Assembly (NCBI GenBank): GCA_012521295.1
Contig: JAAYMS010000057.1
Coordinates: 1-32,248 of the forward strand
Direction of reading: 5' to 3'
Length of the DNA stretch: 32,248 bases
Origin: Bacillota bacterium
Lineage (GTDB): Bacteria; Bacillota; Limnochordia; Darwinibacteriales; Darwinibacteriaceae
Below the pieces are notes generated by a model. It was not told the origin of the DNA and did no database searches. It saw nothing but the letters and a program-made list of their open reading frames with translations. Positions 16,541 through 23,662 of the stretch are shown here, piece by piece (the first letter of the stretch is position 1; every line of letters begins with the position of its first letter). The position numbers and the translations under genes were made by a program.

Positions 16541-17737
16541 CTATTCCTCTTTATAGCGCAACCACTTAACTATCTCTGACATCGAGGCTGTCTTACCGTA
16601 CATCAGCATACCTACTCGGAAAATCTTGGCGGACATCATGGCCAAAGCAGCAGCCGTGAGCACCAGAAGCCCAGCACTGAGTACCATCTGCCATAAAGGC
16701 ACTGAAACCATACTGGACCGGACAATCATAATTACCGAGCTGGTAAAAGGAAAGATGCTGGCCGGCACTGCCACGACACCGTTAGGATTGGATACAACTG
16801 GTGCAATAAATAGGAAAGAAAGCATAGGCAGCATGATCACCATACCCTGTGAATTGCCGGCACTCTGCAGATCTTCCATGGTAGCACCCATGCCCACGAA
16901 CAAAGCGGCATAAAGGAGATATGCCCCAAGCCCAAAGAAGGCAAGCTTACCTAAATCGGCTTTCATGAGTGCCTCCCCAACAGGGAAATCGAGGAGCATG
17001 ACTGCAGCGGGAATAATCAAGATCAGCCAAAAAGCAAGCTGCAGCACTCCCAGAAGGAAGTGGCCAAGTATCTTACCCTGCATGAGAGCACCCGGCGAGA
17101 TGGAGCTCAATACCACCTCCGCCATACGATCCCGTTTTTCTTGGAGGGCGCTCTGCATAAGCATGGTTCCAGAAGAAAAGACCAAGATGAATACCAGCAA
17201 AACAAACACGGTAGAAACAGCAATCTCTTCTCCAACAGGAAGCTCTACGTGAGGAAGGGTTCCTACCCTAATCTTGGTGGGCGCGGTCACATATTGAAGG
17301 GCCTCCCAGTCGAGGTCGGAATGCTGCATTCTGTGCTGCTGCAGGTACTGAGTCAAGACCGCCTGGATATACGACCTGCCTTCACTGCTCATCTCGTTGA
17401 GAACCAAGTCAACAGTGCCTGTTTCGACAAAATCGGATCTTACCACCAAGTAACCAGCAGCATCTGCGTCTCGCACTTCCTGTTCAATCTCGGCTGGATC
17501 AGTGGGAACAGCAAAAGTCAGGTTATCGGGTGCCCCTTCACGTAGAACAGGAAGAACCCCCGCCTCATCTAGTACGTAATAGGTCACTTGGGCAGGCTGA
17601 TTCCAACGCTCTAGAAGGGCAGGTAAGCCTGCAAAAGCCACCATGATGATCGGCGTTATGAGGAGGCCAATGATAAACTGCTTGTTAGTGACATTCCGCA
17701 TGAATTCCCAGCGGGCCACTTTCCAGATATCTCTCAT
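16541..17737 (-). CDS. ABC-2 type exporter permease, NatB-like
   Basis: A 398-residue membrane subunit of an ABC exporter. The N-terminus (W-K-V-A-R-W-E-F-M-R-N-V) is the amphipathic start of NatB/YhaP-type permeases. The first helix is at about 20-42, a soluble extracytoplasmic domain spans about 45-175, and a cluster of five hydrophobic segments lies between about 178 and 375. The E-K-R-D-R-M-A-E-V coupling segment near residue 205 is characteristic. GGGAGG precedes the ATG, which overlaps the ATPase gene by 4 nt. NatAB exports sodium in Bacillus; relatives export peptides or drugs, so the substrate stays open. Confidence 0.87.
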   Translation of the reverse strand: MRDIWKVARWEFMRNVTNKQFIIGLLITPIIMVAFAGLPALLERWNQPAQVTYYVLDEAGVLPVLREGAPDNLTFAVPTDPAEIEQEVRDADAAGYLVVRSDFVETGTVDLVLNEMSSEGRSYIQAVLTQYLQQHRMQHSDLDWEALQYVTAPTKIRVGTLPHVELPVGEEIAVSTVFVLLVFILVFSSGTMLMQSALQEKRDRMAEVVLSSISPGALMQGKILGHFLLGVLQLAFWLILIIPAAVMLLDFPVGEALMKADLGKLAFFGLGAYLLYAALFVGMGATMEDLQSAGNSQGMVIMLPMLSFLFIAPVVSNPNGVVAVPASIFPFTSSVIMIVRSSMVSVPLWQMVLSAGLLVLTAAALAMMSAKIFRVGMLMYGKTASMSEIVKWLRYKEE

Positions 17738-18654
17738 GCGATCTCCCTCCCAGTGGCGATCTTTACGAAAATATCATGCAGCGATGGGCGGATTACTCGC
17801 AGTTCCCTTAAGCCTGCATCAAGAGGAATCTGATGCAAGAACTCCTCTAGACGCGCATCGTCTCTTAAGAATATGATCCAGCGCTCTTCACTCACTTGTT
17901 CCCAACCGGCAACAGTAGGTAACCGCATCAACGAATCAACGCCTAGAGGCGCATCAACATAAACGCGGTAGTTTCCGTATCGTTCCTTGATGTCTGCCAG
18001 CCTACCAGAAACAACCTCGCGGCCGTGATCGATCAAGAAGATGCGGTCGCAGAGCTCTTCGACTATGTTCATCTGATGGCTCGACAGGAGGACAACTGCC
18101 CCACTGGCCGCAAGCTGTCTAATCTCCTCTTTGAACAGATCCTGACTGACAGGATCTAACCCAGAAAAAGGCTCATCCAGCACTATGAACTTGGGTTCGT
18201 GCAGCACTGCCGCAATAAACTGTACCTTTTGGGCCATCCCTTTCGAAAGCTGCTCTACCTTTGCATTAGCGTATTCTTCCAACTCAAATTTGGCCAGCCA
18301 CCGAGCGGCTCGCTGTTTAGCTAGATGCCTGGGGACATTTTTCAGACTCGCAAGGAACAGCAGAATCTGCATCACCCTTGCTTCTTTATAGAGGCCGCGC
18401 TCTTCAGGAAGATAACCCACCAAGTCTTTGGGCACAGTCCGAGTCTGCGTGCCATTCATCTCAAAAATGATGTTTCCCGAATCAGGTGCCGTAATTCCCA
18501 TTATCATGCGAATTGTAGTCGTCTTGCCGGCTCCATTGGGCCCGAGGATACCCAAAATTTCTCCTGCTTGAGCCTGGAAGGAGACATTCTTGACAACATG
18601 CTTGTCGCCAAAGGACTTATTTACGGCGTCTACAACTAATGCTCTAGCTTCCAT
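17734..18654 (-). CDS. ABC exporter ATP-binding protein, NatA-like
   Basis: A 306-residue ATPase partner of the downstream permease. Walker A is at residues 38-46 (GPNGAGKTT), the signature is L-S-K-G-M at 136-140, Walker B is F-I-V-L-D-E at 156-161, and the switch His is in L-L-S-S-H-Q. The extra C-terminal domain of about 80 residues is usual for this subfamily. The frame is open 84 nt further upstream, but I start at the ATG giving M-E-A-R-A-L-V-V, with AGGGGGG 6-7 nt before it. The longer version would add sequence without homology appearance and use up the divergent promoter region. Confidence 0.9.
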   Translation of the reverse strand: MEARALVVDAVNKSFGDKHVVKNVSFQAQAGEILGILGPNGAGKTTTIRMIMGITAPDSGNIIFEMNGTQTRTVPKDLVGYLPEERGLYKEARVMQILLFLASLKNVPRHLAKQRAARWLAKFELEEYANAKVEQLSKGMAQKVQFIAAVLHEPKFIVLDEPFSGLDPVSQDLFKEEIRQLAASGAVVLLSSHQMNIVEELCDRIFLIDHGREVVSGRLADIKERYGNYRVYVDAPLGVDSLMRLPTVAGWEQVSEERWIIFLRDDARLEEFLHQIPLDAGLRELRVIRPSLHDIFVKIATGREIA

Positions 18655-18681
18655 CGCGTTCCCCCCTACTACGGAAAAATG

Positions 18682-18721
18682 TTCCGGGTTTGCCCGGAAA
18701 TTCCTGCCACAGTGGTATACT
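18682..18721. promoter_or_regulatory. inverted repeat next to an extended -10 in the divergent region
   Basis: A perfect 7-bp inverted repeat (TTCCGGG-TTTG-CCCGGAA, 18682-18699) lies 16 nt upstream of TGGTATACT, an extended -10 element on + (hexamer 18716-18721). No good -35 is present at the right distance. The repeat could be an operator shared by the divergent ABC exporter and sigma-factor genes, or just an RNA hairpin. Confidence 0.35.
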
Positions 18722-18760
18722 ATAAGCAAAAAACGCACGAGGTATGTACCAAAAAAAGGG

Positions 18761-18788
18761 ATAAACTTTTCTGCTGCTCAATGGATAT
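18761..18788 (+). promoter_or_regulatory. candidate ECF-type (autoregulated) promoter of the sigma-factor operon
   Basis: ATAAACTTTT (18761-18770) resembles the TGAAACTTTT -35 region of SigW-type promoters, and GGATAT follows after 16 nt where CGTATA would be expected. A start near 18795 would leave a leader of about 26 nt. ECF operons often drive themselves. The match is partial. Confidence 0.3.
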
Positions 18789-18820
18789 ATAAAGTGAAAG
18801 CCAAAGCAAAGGGGGCGGCC

Positions 18821-19384
18821 ATGGGTTTGGATGAACAAGAACTAATCCGCGGATGTAAAGCTGGTGACAAGTCCTGTATGGAAATGCTCTTTCGCAGCCA
18901 TGTAGATAGCGCAGTACGGTTGGCCTTCAGCATCACCCGGAACTGGGCTACCGCAGAAGATGCAGTTCAGGAAGCCTTCATTCAAGCGTTCCGATCCATC
19001 GGTACCTTCCAAGAAGGAAAGCCCTTTAAGCCTTGGCTGGCCAAAATCGTGGTCAACAAGAGCAGGCGAATTGGAGCCAAGTTTGGGGTTTCTTGGGATG
19101 AGCTGGACCCAAACCAACCAAACGATACGGATGATGGTACTCCGGAAAGGCTTCTTATGGAGAAAGAAGACAAAACGAGGTTGATGCAGGCGATCAATCT
19201 CCTGGGGGAAAAACACCGTCTACCTCTGATCCTGAAGTACTTGAGCGGCCTATCTGAGGCAGAAACAAGCGAAGTGCTGGGAGTACCCATCACGACGGTG
19301 AAGTCTAGGCTCTATGTAGCACGCAGGCAGTTGGCCGAAAAGTTGGCCCTACTAGAAGGGAGTGAGCAGCGTGGAAAAGCATGA
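18821..19384 (+). CDS. ECF-family RNA polymerase sigma factor
   Basis: 187 residues, the usual ECF size. Region 2 is at about 22-88, with F-R-S-H-V-D-S-A, the -10 recognition helix D-A-V-Q-E-A-F-I-Q-A-F and P-F-K-P-W-L-A-K-I-V-V-N. Region 4 is at about 118-172, with a helix-turn-helix S-G-L-S-E-A-E-T-S-E-V-L-G-V and T-V-K-S-R-L-Y-V-A-R. The acidic linker between them is as expected. The frame is open 231 nt upstream, but the ATG at 18821 has a GGGGGCGG site and is where ECF sequence begins. It overlaps the following membrane-protein gene by 14 nt, the usual sigma/anti-sigma layout. Confidence 0.93.
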   Translation: MGLDEQELIRGCKAGDKSCMEMLFRSHVDSAVRLAFSITRNWATAEDAVQEAFIQAFRSIGTFQEGKPFKPWLAKIVVNKSRRIGAKFGVSWDELDPNQPNDTDDGTPERLLMEKEDKTRLMQAINLLGEKHRLPLILKYLSGLSEAETSEVLGVPITTVKSRLYVARRQLAEKLALLEGSEQRGKA

Positions 19385-19958
19385 CCGTATGGTGCCCAGC
19401 GACAAGCAGATCCGTTCGGCCCTAATGCTCCACACAGAAGTTAATATCGATGTAGATCGCATGTGGGAGAACATCGAAGCAAAGCTGGACGCTAAGCCGA
19501 CACGACGCTGGCAGCCCTGGTTGGGCGTGGGAACCGCTGCTGCTGTTCTCTTCATGATAGTACTCCTCAACTGGCAGAGCCCCCCACATCCGCCTGAGCA
19601 GTTGATGACTGAAGAGCCACAGATCATGCGCTTTAGTGCAATTGAACCTCTCAGCGCTGCGGCGGAAGTAGTTGGTACCGAACTCTTCCTGATGTTGACT
19701 GCACACCAAGATCTGGAGATTGGGCCAGGGCCGACGGTGGTTGAGGTCCTTGAGGCGAATACGCTAACTACCGCAGCCAGCACAGCAACATTAGAGCTTT
19801 CTGGTTCAAAGCTGATGGCTGGCGAAACAGCAGAACTCCGCTTGGAGATGGCTCTGCCAGCCAAGGGTGGACACTATCAGGTTCGTGTGCAGTTGGAGCT
19901 TTATACAGCCGAAGCTCCCGAAGAAGTGAGCATTTTTGCTCCACTTATCATGAAATGA
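19371..19958 (+). CDS. probable anti-sigma factor, single-pass membrane protein
   Basis: 195 residues: a cytoplasmic segment of about 50 residues (charged, with an M-W-E-N-I-E-A-K-L helix), a membrane helix at about 51-67, then an extracytoplasmic domain of about 125 residues. The outer part has strand-like repeats ending in A-G-E-T-A-E-L-R-L-E-M and Q-V-R-V-Q-L-E-L. The zinc-binding HxxxCxxC motif of ZAS anti-sigma factors is absent. The role is inferred from topology and the 14-nt overlap with the sigma gene. I start at GTG 19371, about 10 nt after GAAGGGA; the GTG 9 nt earlier abuts that site. Confidence 0.72.
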   Translation: MEKHDRMVPSDKQIRSALMLHTEVNIDVDRMWENIEAKLDAKPTRRWQPWLGVGTAAAVLFMIVLLNWQSPPHPPEQLMTEEPQIMRFSAIEPLSAAAEVVGTELFLMLTAHQDLEIGPGPTVVEVLEANTLTTAASTATLELSGSKLMAGETAELRLEMALPAKGGHYQVRVQLELYTAEAPEEVSIFAPLIMK

Positions 19959-19976
19959 CAGAAAGGATTGATCTTA

Positions 19977-20723
19977 ATGACAGCAAAATTTGGTGGCAAA
20001 CTCGTCCTGACAAGCTTAGTTGTTCTTCTCGTCTTAGGAGCAGCACTAGGATCCTTATATTCTGACGGAACCGCTGCAGCCCAAGAGTCAACAAAAGAAG
20101 GTACACTGCGAGTTAACGGACAAGCAGTGGTCACTGGCCAGCCGGATATTGCCTATGTATCCCTAGGTGTAGAAACCCGAGGTGAATCTGCCCAGAAAGC
20201 CGCAGCAGATAACGCAGCCCTTATGAGCCAAGTCATGGCAGCCTTGAAGGAACTCGGGCTGACAGACAAAGAATTGAGCACCAGCGGATATAATGTCTAC
20301 AGCTACCAGCAGACTAACCGCAGTGACTCTGCTTCTGAAACAACAACAGTATACGTTGTCCAGAACCGCCTCAATATCACTGTCAGAAACCTCGAAACGG
20401 TAGGCGAGATCATCGATACAGCCATCGAAGCCGGTGCCAACCAGATTCAGGGAGTCAGCTTCGACATCGAGGACAAGCAGGCAATGCAGATGCAAGCTTT
20501 AGCAAACGCAGTGAAGCAGGCTCAGGCTAAAGCCGAAGCGATGGCTGAGGCCGCTGGGGTCAAGTTGGGTGGTATCAAAGTCATTACCGAGCAATACACA
20601 AACTACATTCCGTACACCGACACAGCTGCAGTCCGCACCTTCGCCTTAGCTGAAGCAAAGACTCAGATTACCCCTGGTGATGTGGAAGTCACTGCAGATG
20701 TAGCAGTGGAATTCTGGTTCTAA
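19977..20723 (+). CDS. exported SIMPL-domain (DUF541) protein
   Basis: 248 residues. An N-terminal signal sequence (K-F-G-G-K, hydrophobic core at about 8-26, then T-A-A-A-Q-E) suggests export, possibly with cleavage after AAA. The rest is one SIMPL domain: G-T-L-R-V-N-G-Q-A-V-V at its start, G-x-x-T-x-A-x-x-A-A-A-D-N-A type helix, L-S-T-S-G-Y-N-V-Y, then the alanine-rich helix (A-N-A-V-K-Q-A-Q-A-K-A-E-A-M-A-E-A-A-G) and P-G-D-V-E-V-T-A-D-V at the end. Family members are envelope or periplasmic proteins linked to stress; biochemical role unclear. The ATG is 9 nt after AAAGGA; a TTG nearer that site is not favoured. It is 18 nt after the anti-sigma gene, so it may be the sigma factor's output. 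Confidence 0.9.
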   Translation: MTAKFGGKLVLTSLVVLLVLGAALGSLYSDGTAAAQESTKEGTLRVNGQAVVTGQPDIAYVSLGVETRGESAQKAAADNAALMSQVMAALKELGLTDKELSTSGYNVYSYQQTNRSDSASETTTVYVVQNRLNITVRNLETVGEIIDTAIEAGANQIQGVSFDIEDKQAMQMQALANAVKQAQAKAEAMAEAAGVKLGGIKVITEQYTNYIPYTDTAAVRTFALAEAKTQITPGDVEVTADVAVEFWF

Positions 20724-20740
20724 GTCAACACTATAAGACG

Positions 20741-20762
20741 AAACCCGGCGGCAGCCGGGTTT
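20741..20762. terminator. bidirectional intrinsic terminator
   Basis: A 9-bp stem (AAACCCGGC / GCCGGGTTT) with a GGCA loop between convergent genes. T-containing tails (TTTCTAG on +, TTTCGTC on -) are short. It ends the sigma-factor operon and the ABC-F gene. Confidence 0.8.
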
Positions 20763-22352
20763 CTAGCTTCTCTGTGATTTGATCTTTCTAATCTGAGCCA
20801 CGACTTCGCGAAACTGGCGGTCTAATTCGTCAGTATCGTCATCTGGGCCGGACATCGAAAGCCTGCTTGTCAAGTCGGCTAAGCGATTCTCCAGAACCAG
20901 CAGGCTTTCCTCCGTTGGCTGCTCTACAGCCTTCCGCCTCTTCTGAAACTCAGCATAGCTTCCTGCAAAACTTGAGATCTTACGTTCCTCGATTGATAAA
21001 ATCTGATTGGCTGTCTGACTGATGAATCGCCGGTCGTGGGAAGCAAACAGAACCGTACCCCCATACTCCTTTATAACCTCAGCCAACGCCTCTATAGAAT
21101 CAATATCTAGGTAATTGGTAGGCTCATCAAGGACCAGGAAGTTAATGTCTTGGAGAAATACCTTGGCAAAGGCACACTTCACTCGTTCGCCACCGCTGAG
21201 CAAACTCACCTTCTTGTGGACATCATCTCCGCGGAAGAGAAGACGGCCCAGCACCAACCGCACAAGCTGACGGGGATAGACTGCGGTCTCTTCGACATTC
21301 TCCAGCACAGTCTTGTCCCCGTCCAGAATGTCCAGGGTCTGGCTGAAGTAACCCAGCTTCACACTACCGGCGATTTCGATCTCAGGTGCTCCTTGCACAA
21401 TTTTCTTCAGTAGAGTTGTTTTTCCACTCCCATTGGGCCCGATCAAAGCAGCTTTGTCGCCCCGCCGAATGGTGAAGTTCACGCCCTGCAGCAGCTGTTT
21501 GCCAGGAAAGGCTATAGATAGGCTTTCTACCCGCAAGACGATTTGGTTGTAAACTGGACTCGGGGGCTGCAGATCAATTGACGGTCCTTTCATCTCAAAG
21601 GGCTTTTCCTTTACCTCGAGGCGCTCCAACCGGGATTTTAAGGACTTTGCGCCCTGCTCCACCTTAGCTTTACGTGTTCTAGCTGTACCTTTATGCAGGC
21701 GCGCTTCTGAAACACCCATTCGAGATGGTGCTTTCTTGGTAGAGCGAGCCTTCGATTCTTGAGTGCGAATTGCCTCTTCGAGATGCCTACGTTCTTTGAG
21801 GTAAGATTGATACTCGGCCCAGGCCGCTTCAAGCTGCTGTTCACGCATCTGATAGTAAGCAGTGTAGTTTCCCGAGTATACCTTTAGCTGGCTGCGCTCC
21901 AACTCCCAAATCTGAGTACAAACGCTGTCCAGGAGCTCACGGTCGTGAGAAACAACCAAGACCGCTCCACGAAAAGACTGCAGATCCCGCTCTAGCTTCT
22001 CGATACCTTGAATATCTAAGTTGGTAGTGGGCTCATCGAGCACGAGCAGGTGAGGGCTGTCAGCAAAAAGACGCGCGAGCCTCTCGCGAGTTCGCTCTCC
22101 ACCACTCAAGTAACCTCGATTTCCTCCGTCTTCCACCAGCTGAGATAGATACCCGGCCCGACCGTAGGTCTCAATCAAGCCCTCCTCCGGCGCGAGTTCT
22201 CCAACCAGAATCCTCAACAGCGTCGTCTTACCTTCACCATTTCTGCCTACCAGGCCAATACGGTCAGCCATGTAGATATCGATGGCTGGGATATCTATGA
22301 TGCAGCGTGAACCAAAAAAGTGTCGTAAATCTCGTGCTTTGACTAAGAGCAT
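20763..22352 (-). CDS. ABC-F ribosome-protection ATPase (antibiotic-resistance type)
   Basis: 529 residues with two ATPase domains and no membrane segment. Walker A motifs are at 36-43 (GRNGEGKT) and 305-312 (GPNGSGKT). Signatures are at about 82-86 and 385-389 (both LSGGE), and catalytic Glu residues follow in V-L-D-E-P-T twice. Domain 1 is short between Walker A and signature (G-N-R-G-Y-L-S-G-G-E), as in Vga/Lsa/VmlR proteins and unlike EttA. The linker (about 165-260) has K-K-A-P-S-R-M-G-V-S-E-A-R-L-H-K and L-E-V-K-E-K-P, typical of that group. Such proteins bind the ribosomal E site and displace macrolide, lincosamide, streptogramin or pleuromutilin drugs. The ATG follows GGAGGGG. The frame is open to an ATG 84 nt upstream, but that stretch is leader RNA. 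The spectrum of drugs is unknown. Confidence 0.93.
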   Translation of the reverse strand: MLLVKARDLRHFFGSRCIIDIPAIDIYMADRIGLVGRNGEGKTTLLRILVGELAPEEGLIETYGRAGYLSQLVEDGGNRGYLSGGERTRERLARLFADSPHLLVLDEPTTNLDIQGIEKLERDLQSFRGAVLVVSHDRELLDSVCTQIWELERSQLKVYSGNYTAYYQMREQQLEAAWAEYQSYLKERRHLEEAIRTQESKARSTKKAPSRMGVSEARLHKGTARTRKAKVEQGAKSLKSRLERLEVKEKPFEMKGPSIDLQPPSPVYNQIVLRVESLSIAFPGKQLLQGVNFTIRRGDKAALIGPNGSGKTTLLKKIVQGAPEIEIAGSVKLGYFSQTLDILDGDKTVLENVEETAVYPRQLVRLVLGRLLFRGDDVHKKVSLLSGGERVKCAFAKVFLQDINFLVLDEPTNYLDIDSIEALAEVIKEYGGTVLFASHDRRFISQTANQILSIEERKISSFAGSYAEFQKRRKAVEQPTEESLLVLENRLADLTSRLSMSGPDDDTDELDRQFREVVAQIRKIKSQRS

Positions 22353-22381
22353 AAAAAAACCCCTCCAGACGTCTAGAGAGG
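22353..22381 (-). terminator. leader terminator containing the ABC-F Shine-Dalgarno
   Basis: On the - strand CCTCTCTAGA (22372-22381) can pair with TCTGGAGGGG (22360-22369) with two G-U pairs, the innermost two pairs opening for the loop. Seven T follow (22353-22359), directly abutting the ATG. The 3' arm is the ribosome binding site GGAGGGG, so folding would stop transcription and also hide the translation start. Confidence 0.8.
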
Positions 22382-22543
22382 ATTGTGGCGCAAGCAAACC
22401 TTCCCTCCGAAAGGGCGGGTCAGGTAGTATAAACATGTTATTCGGCGGCCAGCAATCCTAACTAGAACAGACTTGCATACAAAAGAGCACCACGGGCCTC
22501 ATCCCGGATGCTAATGCACTGTTTTGGCTTGTTCTAATTGGAC

Positions 22544-22564
22544 TTAGAGCCGCATTCCCTTCAC
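22544..22564 (-). CDS. six-codon leader peptide ending Met-Arg-Leu
   Basis: GTG AAG GGA ATG CGG CTC TAA, read as M-K-G-M-R-L-stop. An AAAGGG site lies 5 nt before the GTG. The Met-Arg-Leu end is the core of the macrolide-dependent arrest motif M-R-L-R known from the ErmD leader peptide. Here the arrest would occur with Leu in the P site and the stop codon in the A site. It is a regulatory ORF rather than a functional product. An internal ATG would give only M-R-L and has no properly spaced ribosome binding site. Confidence 0.6.
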   Translation of the reverse strand: MKGMRL

Positions 22565-22593
22565 ACTTACCCTTTCTCGAGTTGTTTACATTT

Positions 22594-22622
22594 ATCATAC
22601 ATCAATAGACGGACACTATCAA
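22594..22622 (-). promoter_or_regulatory. sigma-A promoter of the ABC-F leader
   Basis: TTGATA (22617-22622), a 17-nt spacer and TATGAT (22594-22599) on the - strand; each hexamer matches consensus 5/6. Transcription would begin near 22587, giving a leader of about 235 nt. It lies between the leader and the terminator of the preceding operon. Confidence 0.72.
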
Positions 22623-22652
22623 GCGAGCGAAACGGATTTCATGTGAAAAATA

Positions 22653-22675
22653 AGGGCCGCGGGAAAAGCGGCCCT
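22653..22675 (-). terminator. intrinsic terminator of the ABC exporter/aldo-keto reductase operon
   Basis: An 8-bp GC-rich stem (AGGGCCGC / GCGGCCCT) with a 7-nt loop. On the - strand it is followed by TATTTTT. It starts 7 nt after the reductase stop codon. Confidence 0.88.
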
Positions 22676-22681
22676 CCATAT

Positions 22682-23632
22682 CTATTGAGCTGGGAAAAGC
22701 TCGTCGATGCGTTCTAATACCTCTGTTGGAAGTTCGACTTCAGCAGCCTTCACGTTCTGCTCGATCTGTTCAGGCCTGCTGGCACCTACCAAAGCACTTG
22801 CTACGATTGGGTCACGGATTACCCAGGCCAGTGCCAACTCAACCAGGGTGATGCCGAGGGATTGGGCGATTTGCTCAAGCTCATCCACTTTGGCTAGGTT
22901 TTCCGGTGTCAGCCAGTTCTTAATCGAGAAGTTGATCTCACCTTTGGCTGCCCGGCTGTCTTCAGGAATCCGTCCTCCCCTGTACTTCCCGGTTAAGATG
23001 CCTTGAGCTAGAGGCGAGAATACAACCTGTCCGATGCCGTATTTCCGGCTTACAGGAATAACCTCACGCTCGATATACCGATTGAGGAGGTTATACTGAG
23101 GCTGATTCACTACAATCCGATCTAAGAGATAGCGGTCTGCAATTGCCACTGCCTCTTCAATCTGAGCAGCACTCCATTCACTTACCCCTGCGTAGAGGAT
23201 CTTACCTTGCGTAATCAGATCATCAATTACCCGCAGGGTTTCTTCCACAGGCGTCTCGGAATCATAACGATGGCAGTAGAAGATATCGACGTAGTCAAGC
23301 TGCATCCTTCTCAGGCTCTGATGCAACTGCTCAAATACATGCTTGCGAGAAAGCCCTCGATCGTTCGGCCCATCACCCATCGGCCAAAACGCCTTGGTTG
23401 TGATCACATAGGATTCGCGAGGATAGTCACGTAGGGCCTTAGCCATCACCCGTTCGCCTTCTCCTCGCTCATATACGTTAGCTGAGTCAAAGAAGTTGAC
23501 TCCCAGTTCGTAGGCCCGCTTGATGGTGCGGATAGCCACGTCATCACCAACGGTCTTACCATAGGTCAGCCAGCTGCCTAAGCTGATGACACTGACCTTC
23601 AAACCTGAACTGCCTAACCTGCGATACTTCAC
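22682..23632 (-). CDS. aldo/keto reductase
   Basis: A 316-residue NADPH-dependent (family knowledge) oxidoreductase with a TIM barrel. The catalytic tetrad is visible: D49 and Y54 (F-D-S-A-N-V-Y), K80 (I-T-T-K) and H121 (Y-C-H-R). It resembles the potassium-channel beta-subunit/YghZ branch: N-terminal Y-R-R-L-G-S-S-G-L-K-V-S, then G-V-S-E-W and the P-L-A-Q-G-I-L-T-G-K-Y segment. The cofactor-binding end S-A-L-V-G-A-S-R-P-E-Q-I-E-Q-N is present. It starts at GTG with AGAGGTG upstream, 30 nt after the ABC exporter stop, so the two are probably co-transcribed. Substrate unknown. Confidence 0.93.
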   Translation of the reverse strand: MKYRRLGSSGLKVSVISLGSWLTYGKTVGDDVAIRTIKRAYELGVNFFDSANVYERGEGERVMAKALRDYPRESYVITTKAFWPMGDGPNDRGLSRKHVFEQLHQSLRRMQLDYVDIFYCHRYDSETPVEETLRVIDDLITQGKILYAGVSEWSAAQIEEAVAIADRYLLDRIVVNQPQYNLLNRYIEREVIPVSRKYGIGQVVFSPLAQGILTGKYRGGRIPEDSRAAKGEINFSIKNWLTPENLAKVDELEQIAQSLGITLVELALAWVIRDPIVASALVGASRPEQIEQNVKAAEVELPTEVLERIDELFPAQ

Positions 23633-23662
23633 TACTCAGCACCTCTTTCCCTGATTTTATTT

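Larger units (their letters stand above)
22353..22587 (-). promoter_or_regulatory. 235-nt attenuator leader of the ABC-F gene
   Basis: Four segments in transcript order. Segment 1 is at 22531-22541 (CCAATTAGAAC), segment 2 at 22454-22468 (core GTTCTAGTTAGGATT), segment 3 at 22372-22384 (AATCCTCTCTAGA) and segment 4 at 22360-22369. Segment 1 pairs with 2 (11 bp, one bulged A, one G-U). Segment 2 pairs with 3 (AGGATT/AATCCT and TCTAG/CTAGA, separated by a 2x2 internal loop), which breaks the 3:4 terminator. Between segments 1 and 2 a further stable hairpin forms from 22503-22511 and 22487-22496. The leader ORF ends 2 nt before segment 1. A ribosome stalled at its end would free segment 2 and allow read-through. 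Confidence 0.75.

Noticed and set aside
18655-18738. 28-residue extension of the NatA-like ATPase
   Set aside because: It covers the divergent regulatory region, and a G-rich ribosome binding site supports the internal ATG.
18590-18820. 77-residue N-terminal extension of the ECF sigma factor
   Set aside because: It overlaps the divergent ATPase gene and promoter region and does not resemble sigma sequence.
22353-22436. In-frame N-terminal extension of the ABC-F protein from an ATG at 22436
   Set aside because: It lacks a suitable ribosome binding site, has no ABC-F-like sequence, and runs through the attenuator terminator; the ATG at 22352 has GGAGGGG.
22458-22502. Second possible leader ORF (14 codons, begins M-R-P-V-V-L) overlapping segment 2 of the attenuator
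   Set aside because: No Shine-Dalgarno precedes it; kept only as a minor alternative, since translation would disrupt segment 2.
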